The notes beneath the pieces are model-generated. The model did not search any database, was not told the DNA's origin, and saw only the letters and a program-made list of their open reading frames with translations. A stretch of 64,000 nucleotides of DNA. Origin: Symbiodinium natans (lineage: Eukaryota; Sar; Dinophyceae; Suessiales; Symbiodiniaceae). The translations under genes were made by a program, and so were the position numbers. This document shows, one piece after another, positions 30,531-42,969 of the stretch (the first letter of the stretch is position 1; each line of letters begins with the position of its first letter). The stretch covers positions 62,001 to 126,000 of the forward strand of contig CAJNDS010002399.1 of the NCBI GenBank assembly GCA_905221605.1, written 5' to 3'.

Positions 30531-33500
30531 GGGGGTGGGGGGGGGGGGGGGTGGGGGGGGGGATGATTTGCTGAGGGCGGCCCTACCTGTGCTGAACCGC
30601 CTGTTTACGCTGTGTGGGTGTGCGCAGTCCGCCACGAAAAAATTGTTGCACGACCCCCCCTAACCCCCCCCCCCCCACGTTTTGGGGGGGGTAAGGAGAG
30701 GTTTTCAGAAAACCTCCTCAAACCCATCCAACACGCCGCCAGGGTCGGCGGATCCTAAACCCTAAACCCTAAACCCTAAACCCTAAACCCTAAACCCAAC
30801 ACCCAACACCCAACACCCAAAACCCAAAACCCAAAACCCTAAGCCTAAACCCTAAACCCTAAACCCTGAACCCTGAACCCTAAACCCTAAACCCTAAACC
30901 CCAAACCCTAAACCCTAAACCCTAAACCGTTAAACCCTTAAACCCTTAAACCCTTAAACCCTGAACCGTTAAACCCTTAACCCCTAAACCCTCAACCCTA
31001 AACCCTAAACCCTACACCTGGATCGATTGCTGCGTTTGGAAGCAGCCTCTGCATTTGAGCTGCCTTATCTTTGTAAGGGGAAGGCCCTGCACCCCAAACC
31101 CCCCCCCCCAAGCTCTAAACCCTAAACCCTACCCCCAAACCCTAAACCCTAAACCCTAAACCCTAAACCCTTAACGCTAAACCTTAAACCCTAAACCCTA
31201 AACCCTAAACCCTAAACCCTAAACCCTAAAACCCTAAAACCCTAAAACCCTAAAACCCTAAACCCTAAACCCTAAACCCTAAAGCCTAAACCCTAAACCC
31301 TAAACCCTAAACCCTAAACCCTAAACCCTAAACCCTAAACCCTAAACCCTAAACCCTAAACCCTAAACCCTAAACCCTAAACCCTAAACCCTAAACCCTA
31401 AACCCTAAACCCTAACCTACAACCTTAAGCCCTAAACCACCAATCCCCCGACACCCTGACCCCTACACTTCACTTCAGGGGTACTTATATAATTCTCAGT
31501 GATGACAGTTATAGTGGTTATAAGTACCCTTGAACCTCCAAGTAGACCCCGAGATCCTAAACCCCAAGCCCTAAGCCCTAAACCCTAAGCCCTAAACCCT
31601 AAACCCTAAACCCTAAAGCCTAAAGCCTAAAGCCTAAAGCCTAAACCCTAACCCCAAACCCTAAACCCTAAGCCCTAAACCCTGAGCCCGCAGCACTGCG
31701 ACGAGGTCGCCTCTGAGTTGGGCCATGCCCTGCGCTTGAAAGGCCCGTCCCTTCCCCACCCTTTTTAGGGTTTTTGGGTTTAGGGCTGGGGTTTGGGGTT
31801 TGTGTTTTGGGTTTTGGGTTTGGGGCTAGGGTTTGTTAGTTGGAGTGTGGGGTTTGGGTTTTGGGTTTTGGGTCCAGGGCCAGGGGGTTGAGTTTTGGGG
31901 GTTTTGGGGGTTGTTGCTTTCGGGCAGAGACCCTAAAGGCCTGAGAGCCCATAGCGACAAGGGCTTTCGTTTTTGCTTTTGCCAGGAACCTGGGGGCACA
32001 GCAACCAGAAGAGCAGCAGGCGACGACTAGAGATCCATCCCAACCCGTCCTCCTCCCCCTACCTTAACCCCCCCCCCCCCCTCCCCCGGAAAAAAAAGCA
32101 CACGCCAAGCACTTGTGCACTTACTTTAAACCCACACTCCACTCCGATCCCCCAAAGCAAGCCCAACACACTTTTGCCCTTAACACCAAATGCCCAACCC
32201 CAAGCCCCAAAGAGTGCCCAATGACGCAGCAGATGTCGACAGGTAGTTTCTGTGCGGCCTGACTTAAGCTTAGACAAAGCACCGAACAAAACCAGGAGTT
32301 GTTACTCGATGTTAGAAGCACACCAAACAATAACCAATATGGAGGACATGCACACAGGAAAGCACCGATAAGCAAAGGATGAATCTCGAAGCCTACTTTT
32401 GCTCACTGTTGGCTCGGGAATTAGGGCCCTATATATATACACACACCCTGTAAGGGATCTATGTATAGATGTACACATGTATATATATATATATACATAT
32501 ACCCTTTAAATAGGGTATCTCATTCCCCCATTCCCTAATAGCCAGCAGTAAGCCTGTTCTCCGGAGGCTACTGCACGATCAAGCTCGCGACCTCCAAAGA
32601 CCCTCGTCTGAACCCGAAGCCCTGGCCCGAAAACTATCTAAACCCGAAACCCTAGCCCTAAAACCAAAACCCAAGTTTAGGGTTTAGGGTTTAGGGTTTA
32701 GGGCTTAGGGTTTAGGGTGAAACCCTAGCCCTAAACCCTAAACCCCCAACCCCAAACTCTAGCCGCAAACCGTAAATTATAAACCCAAACCCGAAACCCT
32801 AGCCGCAAACCACGGTTGGGCCCAAGTGAGCTCCAAGTTTGAAAGCCCTCGGTCCCAGTTAGGTTATTTTCGGTGATTGGATTTGGCTTTGCTGGTTCAG
32901 TCCGGAGCTCGCCTCAACACCCGGCATGGATGCCCAGCGGCTAGTTGAAAGTAGGGTTGCAAGTGGCCCAAGGTTATAGATAAAGACCCGAAACCCTACG
33001 ACCCGAAACCCTACGACCCACCCAAAGCTTCGCCCCTAAACCCTGAACCCTGAACCCTAAACCCTAAACCCTAAACCCTAAACCCTTCAACCCTAAACCC
33101 TAAACCCTCAACCCTAAACCCTAAACCCCAAGAAGGTCCCACCCCTCCGCAGGAAGCGGCCCATGACGGCTGTTGTCTGCTTTGCGGAGCAGTGCGTTGC
33201 TCTGTTTGAGTATTGCGGTAGTCGCATGCGCGGCCTTGGGGCGACCTCATGGCTCAATCCGGCCGCGGCGGTAGCCGGCGCCCTGCAGCAGCCTCGCTCG
33301 AGCACATGCTCCCCAAACCCGAATCACCATAATCCCCAAACCCGAAAACCCGAAACCCAAACCCTGAAACCCAAAGCCCTAAACTTCAACCCAAAACCCA
33401 AAGAAGAGTGACTCCAGTTAAAATAACCCAACACCCTGAAACGCTAAGCTCGAAGCCCCAAACCCTAAACCCGAAAAAAAACCCAACCCCCAAAACCCTA

Positions 33501-35520
33501 AACCCTAAAACCCTACAATCCTAAAGCCCTAAAACCCCTGCAACCTTAAAACGCCCTAAAACCTTAAAACCCCAAACCCTAAAACCCCAAACCCTAAACC
33601 CCAAACCCTAGACCCCAAACCCTGAAACCTTAAAACCCAAACCCTAAGACCCTAACTAAACCTAAACCTAAACCTAAAATCCCTAAACCCTAAACCCTAA
33701 ACCCTAAACCCTAAACCCTAAACCCCCTTGAAAGTCCAAAGAAAGCCCAGGAGACGCAGGCGGCAGCGACGGCCGAAGCGCAGGCGCACTCTCGGAGCTT
33801 GAGGGCTACCTGATGTTTTTAGGGTTTGGGGGTTTGGGGGTTTAGGGTTTGGGGTTTGGGGTTTGGGGTTTAGGGTTTAGGGTTTGGGGTTTGGGGGTTA
33901 AGGTTTAGGGTTGGGGGTTGGGGGTTTAGGGTTTAAGGGTTTAGGGTTGAGGGTTTGGGGTTTGGGTGCCATGGTGCGGGTGTCGCGCTACTTGCTGCAG
34001 CGAGTGGCTCTGTGTGTGTGTGTGTGTGTGTGTGACAGTCAGTGTGACAGGCTATTGCGGAGATGACAAAATTGCGGATGAAGATGCCGGAGAAGAAGAC
34101 CCCCTTCAACAGAAAAACGAGAGCAAGAGGCGGATCATTGGTGGTGGTCGCGGGCGGGGTGTGGCTTGCCCAAGAGATGCCTGGATCGGCATGCTTACGA
34201 TGACAAGATCAAAGCAGCCGCTGTTCTTCCAGATCTTAGGTTTCGAGGGCCGGGTTTAGGGTTTTGGGGTTCGGGCATGCATGGCAATGGACAAAGGGGT
34301 CTCATACAGGTGGAATGTTGAAAGTTGGTCGGGTTCCCTAGTGCTTGCTCAGAGTTTGGGGGTTTTGGTTTAGGGTTTAGGGTTTGGGGTTTGGGGTTTA
34401 GGGTTTTAAGGTTTGGAAGTACACAAGCGTTCCCAATTCCCAACTTAAGCAGCCCTAAACTCCCAAACCCCCAAAGCCCTAAACCCTGATCCCTAAAACC
34501 CTGAACCCTAAAGCCCTAAAACCCAAAGCCTTAAACCCAGAAAGCCCTGAACCCTACAGCCCTGAACCTTGAAGTCGTAAACCCAAACCCCACAAAACCC
34601 TACAGTGGTTGTGGGCACAAACCCTAAACCCTAAACCCTAAACCCTAAACCCTAAACCCTACACCCTCAAGCCCCCTGTAACTTGAAATTATTAAGAAAA
34701 ATCCAAGAAACGAAACTCTTCGAAACTTCCCCGGACCTGAACCCTTAATAATTTCAATAAACCCTAAACCCTAAACCCTAAACCCTCAACCCTAAACCCT
34801 CAACCCTAAACCCTAAACCCTAAACCCTAAACCCTAGACCCTAAACCCTAAACCCAACATCCCCAGGCCGCGGCAAAGAGCGGCTCCCTGCAGCCTCCTC
34901 CAGAGCAGCTATGGGACCGCCGCTTCCTTTTTTTGATTTTTTTTTTTTTTTTGGGGGGGGGGGGGGGGGGGGAATTGAAGGGTTCAGGGTTTAGGGTTTA
35001 GGGTTTAGGGTTTAGGGTTTAGGGTTTGGGGTTTAGGGTTTAGGGTTCAGGGTTTAGGATTTAATGAGGGTTCAGGGCTTAGGGTTCTAGGTTTAGGGTT
35101 TAGGATTCAGGGTTCAGGGTCTAGAGATCTCCAGCCCAAGGGCCAACGCATGTGCTTCCTCACCAAATCCGTTTGGGTTGTAGCATTTTGCCAAAACCCT
35201 AAGCCCGAAGCCCTAAACCCTAAATCCTAAATCCTAAACCCTAAACCCTAAACCCTAAACTCTAAACCCTAAACCCTAAACCCTAGTGTCCCCAGCATTC
35301 CAAGATCATGGCCTCCTCGCCTGTCTCGCACATTCGCATCAACTTTCGGGCGACGACATCACCGTGGACACCATGGTTGCGTCCGTTGGCGTGCACGAGA
35401 AGTTTGGGTGCATCGCCGTTGGTCTTGAAGCTTTGGGCGTGATCTGCATCTACGAGTATGTGAACACAGAAACGACCCCTAATGCCTTGAACCTCACGGA
35501 TGGCATGGTTTTGGTCTAAA
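28507..35520 (+). CDS. Tentative multi-exon gene of unknown function
   Basis: Start exon 28507-28563 reads MGRPKKPAAAPKISFGFLK and ends at a GT donor. Further exon-like pieces: 29520-29567 (EYDLDFVRSPDLPREQ, donor GTACGG), 31694-31742 (HCDEVASELGHALRLK, GC donor), about 31986-32020, 33153 to about 33307 (KRPMTAVVCFAEQCVALFEY), 33751 to about 33815, 34051 to about 34239 (DDKIADEDAGEEDPLQQKNE), 34867 to about 34921, and 35296-35520 with TAA (TVDTMVASVGVHEKFGCIAV). A stretch near 30575-30650 is open in two frames. Phases fit for some joins but not all, so this may be two genes. No family is recognised. Introns are CCCTAAA arrays, poly-G and poly-C tracts. Confidence 0.35.
29052..29147. repeat. 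26-bp minisatellite
   Basis: About four units of CCCTGGAGTGCCCAACCCCA plus AGAGTATC-like spacers, one of them truncated to GTGCCCAACCCCAGA. Open frames across it are repeat artefacts. Confidence 0.8.
30448..30562. repeat. Poly-G/GGGGGT tract
   Basis: About 115 bp is almost pure G with sparse T on the + strand. Similar pure G or C runs occur at 28655-28670, 34955-34972, 36444-36472, 38194-38213, 46700-46732 and 51831-51879. Proline- or glycine-only frames here are artefacts. Confidence 0.85.
31130..31415 (-). repeat. Telomere-type array, CCCTAAA
   Basis: About 40 units including a block of the 8-bp variant CCCTAAAA, which breaks phase locally. Confidence 0.92.
31478..31544. repeat. Interspersed hairpin repeat, copy 1
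   Basis: GGGTACTTATA at 31478-31488 is repeated inverted at 31519-31529. The 29 bp at 31516-31544 matches 62587-62615 with two differences. Confidence 0.6.
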
Positions 35521-35872
35521 TCCCAAAGCTCTGCGCGCAGACGTCAAGCCCGATGAATCCCTAAGCCCTCAACCCGCAAGCACAGCGTCCTCTCACCTAA
35601 AACCTAAAGGCCAAACCTAAACACCAAACCCCAAACCTAAACCCCAAACCTAAGACCCAAGCCCTCAACCCTCAACCCTTAAACCCTACCCCCTAAACCC
35701 TAAACCCTAAACCCTAAACCCCAAACCCTAAACCCTAAACCCTAAACCCTAAACCCTAAACCCTAAACCCTAAACCCTAAACCCAAAACCCTAAACCCTA
35801 AACCCTAAACCCTAAACCCTAAACCCTAAACCAAGCGAGGACTCCCTCCTGGGCCCCGAAGGCTCGGGGGCC

Positions 35873-37828
35873 ATGGCTCGACTCCAGGAGCTTTGCTTTC
35901 TTGAGTTGAAGGGGGGGTTTAGGGTTTAGGGTTTGGGGTTTAGGGTTTAGGGTTTGGGGTTTAGGGTTTGGGTTTGGGGTTTAGGGTTTAGGGTTTAGCG
36001 TGTTGGGTTTGGGGTTTAGGGTTCAGGGTTTGGGGTTTAGGGTTTCGGGGTTTGGGGTTTAGGGTTTGGGGTTTAGGGTTTAGGGTTTGGGGTTTAGGGT
36101 TTGGGGTTGGGGTTTAGGGTTTAGGGTTTGGGGTTTGGGGTTTAGGTTGGGTGGGGGTTTAGGGTTTAGGGTTTGGGGTTATAGGGGTTTAGGGGTTTAG
36201 AGGGTTTAGGGTTTAGGGGTTGGGGTTTGGGGTTTAGGGTTTTTTAGGGTTTGGGTAGGGTTCAGGTTTGGGTTTGGGGTTTAGGGTTTGGGTTTGGTTG
36301 GGGTTTAGGGTTTCGGTTGGGGTTTCGGGTTTTGGGTTTAGGGTTGGGGTGAGGGTTAGAGTTTAGGGTTCAGGGTTTCGGGTTTAAGGGTTTAGGGTTT
36401 GGGTTTGGGTTTCAGGGTTCGGGTTTAGGGTTTAAGGATTGAGGGGGGGGGGGGGGGGGGGGGGGGGGGGAGGGGGGCTGTTATAAAACTGGCATTCATT
36501 TTTGATGAAGAATGGCATCTACAATCAGAGCAAGAGTCCGTTCTGAGGGAATGGGCGGTATCCATAAGCATAGTTCGCTCGGACACTCCCGTAAAAAGTA
36601 GCAGTCGATTGAAGAGTACCAGTCATAGCAACGCGATAGCAGTATCATCTTCACGCCAATGTGATACTCCAGCATTTTGAAGAGTAGTCGTGCAGTGTTC
36701 GTTAGTTCTTCTACTGCTTCAGTAAGGTCTTAATGGAAGTTTAGGGTTTAGGGTTTAGGGTTTAGGGCTTGGGGCCTAATTAGGGCTGAGGGCTTCATGT
36801 TATTTCTGGATGGAAGGGCTCAGGCCCAGGGCTTCAGGGCTTAGGGCTTGAGGCTTACCAGGCCGTGAGTGACGCAGCTTTCGGGGTTTAGGGTTTAGGG
36901 TTTAGGGTTTAGGAGGGGTTAGGGTTTGAGGTTTTGGGGCGGGGATGCCTACTGCCCTGCGACAGAGGCAGGACCAGAGGACATAGCATTCCAGAGAGTG
37001 GCCCGCAGCAAGTGCGGAGCACTTAGGGTGGGATCGGTGGGGTTGGACCCCAAGGCCGAAACCCTAAAACCCTCACAGCCCGAACGCTGCACAACCCCAA
37101 AAAAGACCCCCAAAGCCCTGAAAACCTGAAACCTTAAAGCTCCCAAACCCAAAACCCTGAAGTGTAAGGTTCGCAGTTTGGGGTTTTGGGGTTCCTTGGC
37201 GCCTAAACCCTAAACCCTAAAACCCTGAAGCCCCAAAACAAATTTTCTGACCTCTGGCGAGGACGTGCCAGGGGAGGCGGTTGCCTCACTGAGAGCCAGG
37301 TGCGCATTGGGGGGGGGGGTGGCCGGAAGACCCCAACAAAACCCAGAGACGGGGTTTAAGGTAACAGCTTTAGGGATTTTAAGGTTTAGCGGCCATAGGG
37401 GCCGAGGGTTTAGGTCTTAAGGTAAACGATTCAGAGGTTTGAAGGTTTACGGCTCTTGGGGCTTCGGAGGATTTCAGAGGTTTGGGGGCGAATGCCCTAA
37501 ACCATCCCTAAACCCCAGCTAAGGGCGTCACGGTTTCAGAGCCTTGCTTCGCTTTCTGAGGGCAAAGCGGCTTCGGAGGCTGGCTTCGCTCATTCTTTGG
37601 GGCTTGATCGGAAGACGAAGAACCCTAAACCCTAAACCCTAAACCCTAAACCCTAAACCCTAAACCCTAAACCCTAAACCCTAAACCCTAAACCCTAAAC
37701 CCTAAACCCCAAACCCTAAACCCTAAACCCTAAACCCTGAACCCTCATCCAGGGTGGAGGAGTTTGCCACCACCGCGGCGGCCGTTTGCAACGCGGGGGT
37801 CGTTCCTGCAACCGCGAGGGAGGACTGA
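35873..37828 (+). CDS. Tentative short multi-exon gene of unknown function
   Basis: A possible start exon reads MARLQELCFLELK from ATG 35873, following AGCGAG at 35839. Exons about 36968-37013 (AGPEDIAFQRVARSK), 37262-37299 (DVPGEAVASLRA, donor GTGCGC) and 37753-37828 (VEEFATTAAAVCNAGVVP, then TGA) follow. The last two join in phase (AG|G). The 0.9 kb between the first two exons is G-rich telomere-type repeat and a poly-G tract, then a non-repetitive, non-coding-looking segment at 36477-36735. Function is not recognised. Confidence 0.35.
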
Positions 37829-38342
37829 CCTGTCTGGGGGGAGTTTAGGGTTTAGGGTTTAGGGTTAGGGGCCTTGATGACATTGTAGGTTCATGGGTAG
37901 TCCTACGTGTGGTTTCAAGTTCCTGCCGCACCTACACCCTACGCAGCCACTTATAGATAGCAGCCATGACAAAAGTTGCTTTCAGCCCTCCCTGTATCTA
38001 TATCGTCTCTGCCCTTGTGGTTAGCTTGATGCATACATTCCCCCATGTCCTTTACTACCCAAAGCTCCTGAACGGCCGCCGTCCTCGGCGGGCAGGCTAG
38101 GTTTCCCTCAGAGATTGAGCATAGGGAGACTCTCTGACAGTCGCTGCCTGGCGTCCCCACCCATAGACCTTAAACCGACGAACCCTAAATCCCTGCACCC
38201 CCCCCCCCCCCCCAACAAAAAAAAAAAAAACGAAAGCACAAACACACACAAAGCCAGAAACTCGTGAACCCACACACCCATTATCCCTTCAACCCATCAA
38301 ACCCCGTAAACCCACGAAGCTTCAAAGCTTGGACCCCGACAG

Positions 38343-39625
38343 CGGCAGGACTACCTCATACAGGGCGGGGACACCGTCGACGTGCCCCTGGGCTCTGACC
38401 TTCCCTTTCAACCTCCCGTGCCCTGAATACTTGACCTTAGAGTTTAGGGTTTGGGGTTTAGGGTTCAGGGTTTAGGGCTTAGGGTTCAGGGTTTAGGGTG
38501 AAGTTCAGGGTTTAGGGGTTCAGGGTTTGAGGTTTCAAGGTTTAGGGGGTGAAGTTGTAAGAACAGCCCCAGACCCCTCAACCCAGAAGGCCCAAGGGTT
38601 CGGGGTTTAGGCTTTTAAGGTCCCCTAAACCCTATCCAAGCGCTGATGGAGAATTTTCCCTTCATGTCTGCCATAGCTGCCCCATCCAACTCGCATCCTA
38701 CGCCCTAAAGCCCAAAAAGCCCTATACCCTCAATCCTTAGACCTTGAACCCTAAGCCCTAAGCCCTAAGCCCTAAACCCTAAACCCTAAACCCTAAACCC
38801 TAAACCCTAAACCCTAAATCCTCAAGCCCTACTCTTCCCAAAGGAATGCGCAGCTCACAGAAGATGACTGCACCAGCTGGATCGACACCCTCTCCCGAGC
38901 CAGGTCCACTCTCTGAGGGGGGTTTTGGGAGGGTTTCTGGGCTTAAGGTTTGGGGTCCTAGCCCTAAACCCTAAACCCTAAACCCTAAACCCTAAACCCT
39001 AAACCCTAAACCCTAAACCCTAAACCCTAAACCCTAAACCCTAAACCCTAAACCCTAAACCCTAAACCCTAAGCCCTAAACCCTAAACCCTAAACCCTAA
39101 ACCCTAAACCCTAATGGGCCAGGCTTGTTTTAAGGTTCACGGCTTTCAGTGTTTTCATTCGGGGTCGTCGGGGCTCATAAGGCCGCAAGCAGGTTGTAGC
39201 ATTTAAGGTTGTGGGGTTTCAGGGTTCAGGGCTTTGGATTGTAGGGTTTAAGGTTAAGGGGCAGTTAGAAAAGTTTTAAGCCTGCGTCCGGAGTCGGAGC
39301 TGAGCAAGACTTTTCGCAGCTGGTGCGAAGAACAGCACCGCTGGGCAGTGGCCAGGTCCAAGAGCTTGATCAGTGGTGCCAGAAACTTACGACAGCAGAG
39401 CTGGAACAGGTGATGGCAAGGGTGGGTCGGGCCACGCTGGTAAGGGGCCGGATTTGGCCCTGGCTTTTTGGAGGAGCCCGTATGTGCTGCGGATGAGGGC
39501 TCGCATTTGCACACGCGCAAAAAAAACATTGCTCCGATGATGAGACCCGAGGCGAAGAGGAGCTGGAACACGTGAGACTTGGGGATTGGCTGCCTGATGA
39601 AGCCACGCTGAGCCCGAGACGTTAA
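38343..39625 (+). CDS. Tentative multi-exon gene of unknown function, 3' part
   Basis: Exon-like pieces: 38343 to about 38391 (DYLIQGGDTVDVPLG), 38844 to about 38901 (AQLTEDDCTSWIDTLSRAR), 39281-39439 (SQLVRRTAPLGSGQVQELDQ then WCQKLTTAELEQVMARVG, donor GTAAGG) and 39545-39625 (GEEELEHVRLGDWLPDEATL, TAA). The last two are both phase 0 and join cleanly. The long 159-nt exon is amphipathic and helical in appearance. The start codon and family are not identified. Confidence 0.4.
38959..39113 (-). repeat. Telomere-type array, CCCTAAA
   Basis: About 22 units with one CCCTAAG variant. Confidence 0.92.
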
Positions 39626-39947
39626 ACAGAATGGCGAGCAGGGGTCTTCAGGGTGTAGTATTGAGGGTTCAAGGTTTCGGATTTGTTCCTCCGAAGGAGT
39701 TCGGACTTTTACCGTTGTAAACTGTAAACCCTAAACCGTGAGCCTTAAACCTGACTCTTAAAATATATAATAAACATTTAGTAAACAAAAGTGGTCGCCA
39801 AATAATACATAAACGTCCATGCCACATAACCCTCTAGCGCCATAACCCTAGAACCCTATAACCCTGCAACCCTACAACCTTAGAAAACCCCGGAACCCTA
39901 TGACCCTAAACCCGAAACCCTACGTGCATGACGCCTTTGTTTCGCAG

Positions 39948-42667
39948 CGGACTTGCTGGCCCGCGAAGATGCCGAACCTTCGGGGATTGAGGCTCTTGGG
40001 TGCTTGCGGGGCGCAGGTGCCCCTTCCGTAGGCCGTAAACTGTAGTTCGGGCTGTGTGGGAACCTTGACGCCTAAACCCTAAACCCTAAACCCTAAACCC
40101 TAAACCCTAAACCCTAAACCCTAAACCCTAAACCCTAAACCCTAAACCCTAAACCTTAATCCCTAAACCCTAAACCCTAAACCCTAAACCCTAAACCCTG
40201 TGTGGGAACCTTGAAGCCTATACTTTAAGCCCGAAGCTCTAAACCCTCTGCCTTACGCACCAGAGCCTGCCTTGCCAGGATGATGCTGATCTACTTCTTC
40301 GGCAAGGCCGCCGATGACGGTTTGGGGTTTGGGGTTTGGGGTTTAGGGTTTGGGGTTTAGGGTTTAGGGTTTAGGGTTTAGGGTTTAGGGTTTAGGCTTG
40401 CTTCCGAGTCCTAAGCCCGAAGCCCATGTCACACCAAACCCCGAACCCTCTCAGGCCTAAACCCTAAACTTGGTAGCCCAGTGGTACCCTTTACTCCCCT
40501 TTTTTTGTTGGTTCTGGTTTCCCATATCAATTGTCCCCCAAGCCAACGGAAGCCCCCAAGTCGAAGTCCCCAAGCCCCAGAGAACTCGCAAAAACGCTCC
40601 CTGAATGCCCTCTTTCCGTGGGTTAGCGGCTGTGGGTTGCCATACAGTACCTACGAATAACAACCTCGGGCCCTAAACCCTAAACCCCAAACCCCAAACC
40701 CCAAACCCTAAACCCTAAACCCTAAACCCTAAGCCCTAAACCCTAAACCCTAAGCCCTAAACCCTAAACCCTAACCCCTAAACCCATAACCCATCCTAAA
40801 CCGGTTTGAGTTCAGGGCGGGGTTCGGGCTGTTAGAGCATCGGGTCAGGATTTACGACTCCGAGGGTTTAATGAGCCGTAAGCCCTAAACCCTAAACCCT
40901 AAACCCTAAACCCTGAACCCTAAACCCTAAACCCTAAACCCCAAATGCCCGTAACACCCTAGCCATTTTTTACCTAAGCCCGAAGCCCTAAGCCCTAAGC
41001 CCTAAGCCCAAAGCCCTAAGCCCTAAGCCCTAAGCGCTAAGCGCTAAGCGCTAAGCGCTAAGCCCTAAGCCCTACGCCCTAAGCCCTAAGCCCGAAGCCC
41101 GAAGCCCGAAGCCCGAAGCCCGAAGCCCCGAAGCCCCGAAGCCCCGAAGCCCCGAAGCCCCTAAGCCCCGAAGCCCCTTAAGCCCCTAAGCCCCGCCCCT
41201 AAGCCCCTAAGCCCCTAAGCCCCTAAGCCCCTAAGCCCTTAAGCCCCTAAGCCCCTAAGCCCCTAAGCCCCCCCTAAGCCCCTAAGCCCCTAAGCCCCTA
41301 AGCCCCTAAGCCCCTAAGCCCCTAAGCCCCTAAGCCCCTAAGCCCCTAAGCCCCTAAGCCCCTAAGCCCTAAAACAAACAAACCTAAAGCCCTAAGCCCT
41401 ACGCCCTGAGTCCTCAACCCGAAGCAAGTCCGTTGAGGGTTAGGGTTCCAATGCCCCAAAAAAGCTTCTACACCCTAAACCCTAAACCCTAAACCCTGGA
41501 ACCCCAGAAGCCATTGGATGCGGCATCCTCCCTCGGCCACGGTGACCTGGAAAGCCACAGAAGCGACACCCAGAAACCCGAAAGCTACTCTTCCATCCAT
41601 TATATACTTTATATCTATATGTATATGTATATATATATATACATACATACATGCAACGTGATACATAGCCCGAACCTAAACCTAAATCCAGTCTAAATTG
41701 GGGGGGTCAGTGAAGTCTGAAGATTTAGGATTGAGTGCTGGCCCAGGACTAGGCGCAGGCACCAAGTTGGAAGGGAAACGCGCGTTGAATGCCTTGCTGC
41801 GGCCTGTTACCATACCCGAAGGTGACGTCGTCCTGACTCCCAAGCCTATGAACAAGTACGAATCTGGCATTCCTCGCCGCAGGCTGTTCCCGCTGGACTA
41901 TGAATTTCGCGGACTTTTCGAGGTTGTGGAAACTGCTGCAAAGCCCTTCTGCAACATTCCGAATACTCGTCCGTCATGAAGAGCTTGAAGCACACTTTCT
42001 TGCAGCGTATGAGGCTGATTCACCACCTTGCTAAAGGTGGCGCCGTTGCCACCTTGGATGCATCGGCCTGGGACGAGCACCACACCGCCGACGAACTCAA
42101 CTTGACCGTTCAAGTGATCGTTGAGATGGTGAAAGTCTTCGATATTGCTGTTGGCGCCGAGCTAGCTAAGGTAGCTGCTACGCTTGAAAACCTCCTAAAC
42201 CCCGAAATCCTGAACCCTAAACCCCAAACCCCAAACCCTAAACCCTAAACCCGAATCCCGAAACCCTAAACCCGAAACCCTAAACCCTAAACCCTAGACT
42301 CACCCCCAGAGTTCCGAGCCCTAAAAGCCCTCGACCCTAATCCCTAGAAAGCCTCATTTAGGGTCCAGGGTTTAGGGTTTACAGTTCAGGGTTTAGGGTT
42401 TGCTGTTTAGGGTCCAGGGTTTAGGGCTTAGAGTTTAGGGTTTAGGGTTTGCTGTTCAGGGTCTAGGGTTTAGGGTTCAGGTTTAGGGTCCAGTGTTTAG
42501 GGTTCAGCGTTCAGGGTTTAGGGTTTAGGGTTGAGGGTTTGTGAAGCCAGAACCCCAAGAAAACCAATGAATCCAGAAGCCCCCATGTTGCCGGGCAGGG
42601 GCAGGGAACCTTAGAGATCAAGCCGCACGAGGAGGACGAGGACAGAGAGGGAGGGCTCACATTCTGA
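39948..42667 (+). CDS. Tentative gene of unknown function ending at 42667
   Basis: Exon 39948-40005 after TTTCGCAG reads DLLAREDAEPSGIEALGC. It joins in phase to 40279 onward (MMLIYFFGKAADD). A possible exon at 41508-41570 contains LDAASSLGHGDLESHR. A terminal exon 42599-42667 reads GQGTLEIKPHEEDEDREGGL and ends TGA. The pieces are separated by pure repeat blocks and by the virus-like insertion at 41698-42190, so they may not be one gene. No family is recognised. Confidence 0.25.
41000..41370. repeat. Degenerate telomere-like array with 7- and 8-bp units (CCCTAAG, CCCCTAAG)
   Basis: Unit type changes in blocks: CCCTAAG, CGCTAAG, CCCGAAG, CCCCGAAG, then a long run of CCCCTAAG. Each block is internally uniform, indicating local amplification of variants. 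Confidence 0.9.
41698..42190 (+). pseudogene. Endogenous RNA-virus polymerase fragment (toti-like RdRp), frameshifted
   Basis: About 490 bp of unbroken coding-like DNA without introns, unusual in this window. The first frame (41698-41979) contains KYESGIPRRRLF and a following conserved D, like the basic motif upstream of motif A in toti-like dsRNA-virus polymerases. The second frame (open to about 42190, ATG at 41976) contains TLDASAWDEHHT, which fits motif A (D-x4-D, then H-[ST]) of that group. The two frames differ by -1, consistent with a one-base deletion near 41940-41970. Motifs B and C are missing: homology stops where CCCTAAA repeat begins. The fragment therefore cannot make a functional polymerase. 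Dinoflagellate-infecting +RNA virus relatives are an alternative; assignment is from motifs only. Confidence 0.5.
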
Positions 42668-42969
42668 ACCCAAAACCCGCAACCCCCAAGTGGTTTCGGG
42701 TTAGGGCCCAGAAACCTTTAAACCCTAGAACCCCAAACCCTACAATGAAGACCTTTGGGCTCTGCTGCAGTTTGGGCTTGATGGCTTGGGTTTTTTGAGG
42801 GAATAGGGTTTGGGGCTTGGGGTGTCGGTTCGAGGTGTGGTTGAGGTTTAGGTTTTGAGGGCTTAGGGTTAGGGTGTGGGGATTGGAGGGTTTCCGATGC
42901 TGTCGATTGCTTGTGCCCTTAGAGTTTGAGGGTTTCGGGTGTAGGGTTTGCTTTTTACAGGGTTCAAGC

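Noticed and set aside
30330-30663. Poly-Pro and poly-Gly open frames
   Set aside because: They are translations of a poly-G/GGGGGT tract. Only the sequence after 30570 could be coding, and it is open in two frames.
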